From Synchiropus splendidus (Eukaryota; Chordata; Actinopteri; Syngnathiformes; Callionymidae), in contig NC_071334.1 of the NCBI RefSeq assembly GCF_027744825.2, positions 59,773,437 through 59,837,436 of the forward strand: a stretch of DNA of 64,000 bases, given 5' to 3'. The notes under the pieces were generated by a model. That model was not told the origin of the DNA, did not search any database, and saw only the letters and a program-made list of their open reading frames with translations. Made by a program: the position numbers and the translations under genes. Positions 62,341 to 64,000 of the stretch are shown here, piece after piece (the first letter of the stretch is position 1; each line of letters starts with the position of its first letter).

Positions 62341-64000
62341 AAGGTTCGAATAGTCAAATAAATAAAAATATATAAAAATTCAAAAAACTGTTATTTAACA
62401 ATGAAATTTCAAAAATGTGCCATAAAAATTTTGATAAAATTAAAAACAAATTGTTGTCAAACGTTGGCAAGACTCAAGGGTCTCACGACGTCTAAGAGAG
62501 CATCAAACAGGAGTTCTTAAACGTCAGAAGCACAGTTCAATGTGGTTTCATGTTTTAATATCACAAAATGTTGACACAACAGAGTCTTAGGTCTGACGTG
62601 TGTGAGCCCTGACTTCATTAACAAATGCTAACGTCCCCGTTATGTGAACACAACCGATACCAGGCATGTGTATTCACCACAGACAAAGACCACAGGACCA
62701 AGGAGAGCATCTCATTGCGAATCATTCCCCCCTTAATTCTTGTCCACGCTTTTTTGTGAAAGAATGCTTTCAGAACAGCTGTATGTTTATTCTTTCAACA
62801 TTTATACTTGACACCCATAAATCAATAACGTCGGACCCGACGAAAGTTAGTACCCCTCGTGGACATAGCACAGTTCCAGAGGCGGAAGTGATATTAACCT
62901 ATTTTTTTTTCATTTTTTTCATCATTGCATGAGCAACTTATCACATCAAGCTTTTTGGTTCTATAGGCAGTCAAAGATTCAAAGTGTGAAGTGAAATTCA
63001 AGTATGAAGAAGAGTGTGACGGCTATTTAAAAAGTGCCGAGTGAAAATGATTTGGGGACTTGAAGGGAGACAAATAAGGCACAGGAAGGTTTGACGTTTT
63101 TTATTTCTCCTGTGCTGAGACCTCATTAGGGTCATATCACATGGACAACAATCTGCTGAATATTCCGAGGACCGAGATAATTTAAACGTCTATTCTTAAA
63201 TATTTAATCTCGCCAAGGCTGTGTGCATCTATATTAATGGCTGTTTCTTAGGTGAGCAGGGCAACATTATAAGTCCTACCAACCATTATTTTAAAGTCAT
63301 GTTGTGAATAATGCAAGGACAAATCAAGAATCACAGATGTTACTTGTTTTCCATGGAAATTGATTTGAAACCACGGTTGACTTGACCAGAAATATTAACA
63401 ATATTAACTGCTAATATTATTAATATTAACTGCTCTTTCATTTTGTTTGTGTTGTTGTTCTTCAATAGCTTATAAACAAGAAGCAAACATTTTTTCTGCC
63501 ACGCCTTCATTGCAATGTCACATACAGGTCTTGCATATGTACTGCATCCTTTTCAGCAATTTCAGACAAACAGAGATTTTTCTTAAAATGATGATAGGAA
63601 CCGAACAGCAGGTGAAAACACTGTTAGTGGCACAAATGTGCCACCGCTGCTAATCTGTAGGCATCTTTGTCTTTTTGTGTGAAAAAAAAATACCATTCAT
63701 CATTGATGCTGCAGTCAGAGGAAAAACGCTGAGTAAACAAGAACTCTATACTTCCTGCCCATTGACAGACATAAATGAGAGCGTGCTGCTTAACAATTCT
63801 GAAAAAAAAAATCAGTAAGTCACCACTAACAACAATGGCAGACCAGATTTAAAGGTTACCACTGAAATTAAACACTGCAAGCTTTTTGTTTCACACTGAA
63901 GAGATGCTGCAGAAGAGAAAGGCATTTATTTGTGTTGCATTCTGCACAGTATAGTTCATTGCTTCAGAAACAATATTTTGACCTGCTGGTGGAAGTGTCC

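Larger units (their letters stand above)
59109..64000 (-). other. tnks: 5' part of tnks: intron running off the window
   Basis: At least 4.9 kb of intron (phase 1). A search by eye for the expected upstream coding string ending in LTG before a donor found nothing. It contains two DNA-transposon relics (60,942-61,498 and 62,156-62,340). The tnks start and promoter must lie beyond 64,000. Confidence 0.7.

Noticed and set aside
59109..64000. The tnks first exon, looked for in the remaining 4.9 kb
   Set aside because: No frame with ankyrin or His/Pro/Ser-rich content ending in LTG before a donor was found; it must lie outside.

Overview
This is nuclear DNA from a vertebrate, almost certainly a teleost fish. 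The evidence is split genes with GT-AG introns (several only 64-85 nt), abundant microsatellites, fish-type LINE, Tc1 and MITE relics, and two recognisable vertebrate genes. No bacterial, viral or CRISPR features were found.

Layout. (1) 1-760: the tail of an unidentified plus-strand gene; only its apparent last coding exon (601-753) is visible. (2) 760-12,640: intergenic DNA with simple repeats, including a 570-bp nested tetranucleotide array, and decayed LINE and transposon pieces. (3) 12,700-20,110: a complete dual-specificity MAP-kinase phosphatase gene, dusp4, on the plus strand. It has four coding exons (13,251-18,563; 368 aa), a GC-rich promoter with a full cAMP-response palindrome, and a 1.5-kb 3' UTR ending in an AU-rich element and a poly(A) signal near 20,089. 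(4) 20,110-22,450: a spacer holding a fold-back Tc1-like element and an RTE-type LINE fragment. (5) 22,450-64,000: the tankyrase-1 gene, tnks, on the minus strand and convergent with dusp4. I placed 25 coding exons (59,108 down to 24,209) whose reading phases all join without a break. They give 1004 complete residues plus the stop, covering most of the ankyrin region, the linker, the SAM domain and the whole PARP domain. The N-terminal ~323 residues lie beyond the right edge.

Function. DUSP4 is an inducible nuclear phosphatase that switches off ERK, JNK and p38. Tankyrase-1 is a poly-ADP-ribosyltransferase acting on telomere, Wnt/axin and spindle partners. They are neighbours and are not known to form one pathway. 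The tnks introns carry the main mobile elements: a 5'-truncated CR1/L2/Rex1-like LINE with an intact 789-codon ORF (50,644-53,013), an RTE relic joined to an L1-type relic (32,130-32,760), and two nonautonomous DNA-transposon pieces near the right end.

I found no convincing new biological system. The best leads are two stop-free, frame-preserving ultra-short tnks introns, the fold-back Tc1 element between the two genes, and the unassigned exon at the left end. Exon edges come from reading splice sites and conserved protein by eye. No alignment or database search was run, and comparisons with human proteins are from memory.
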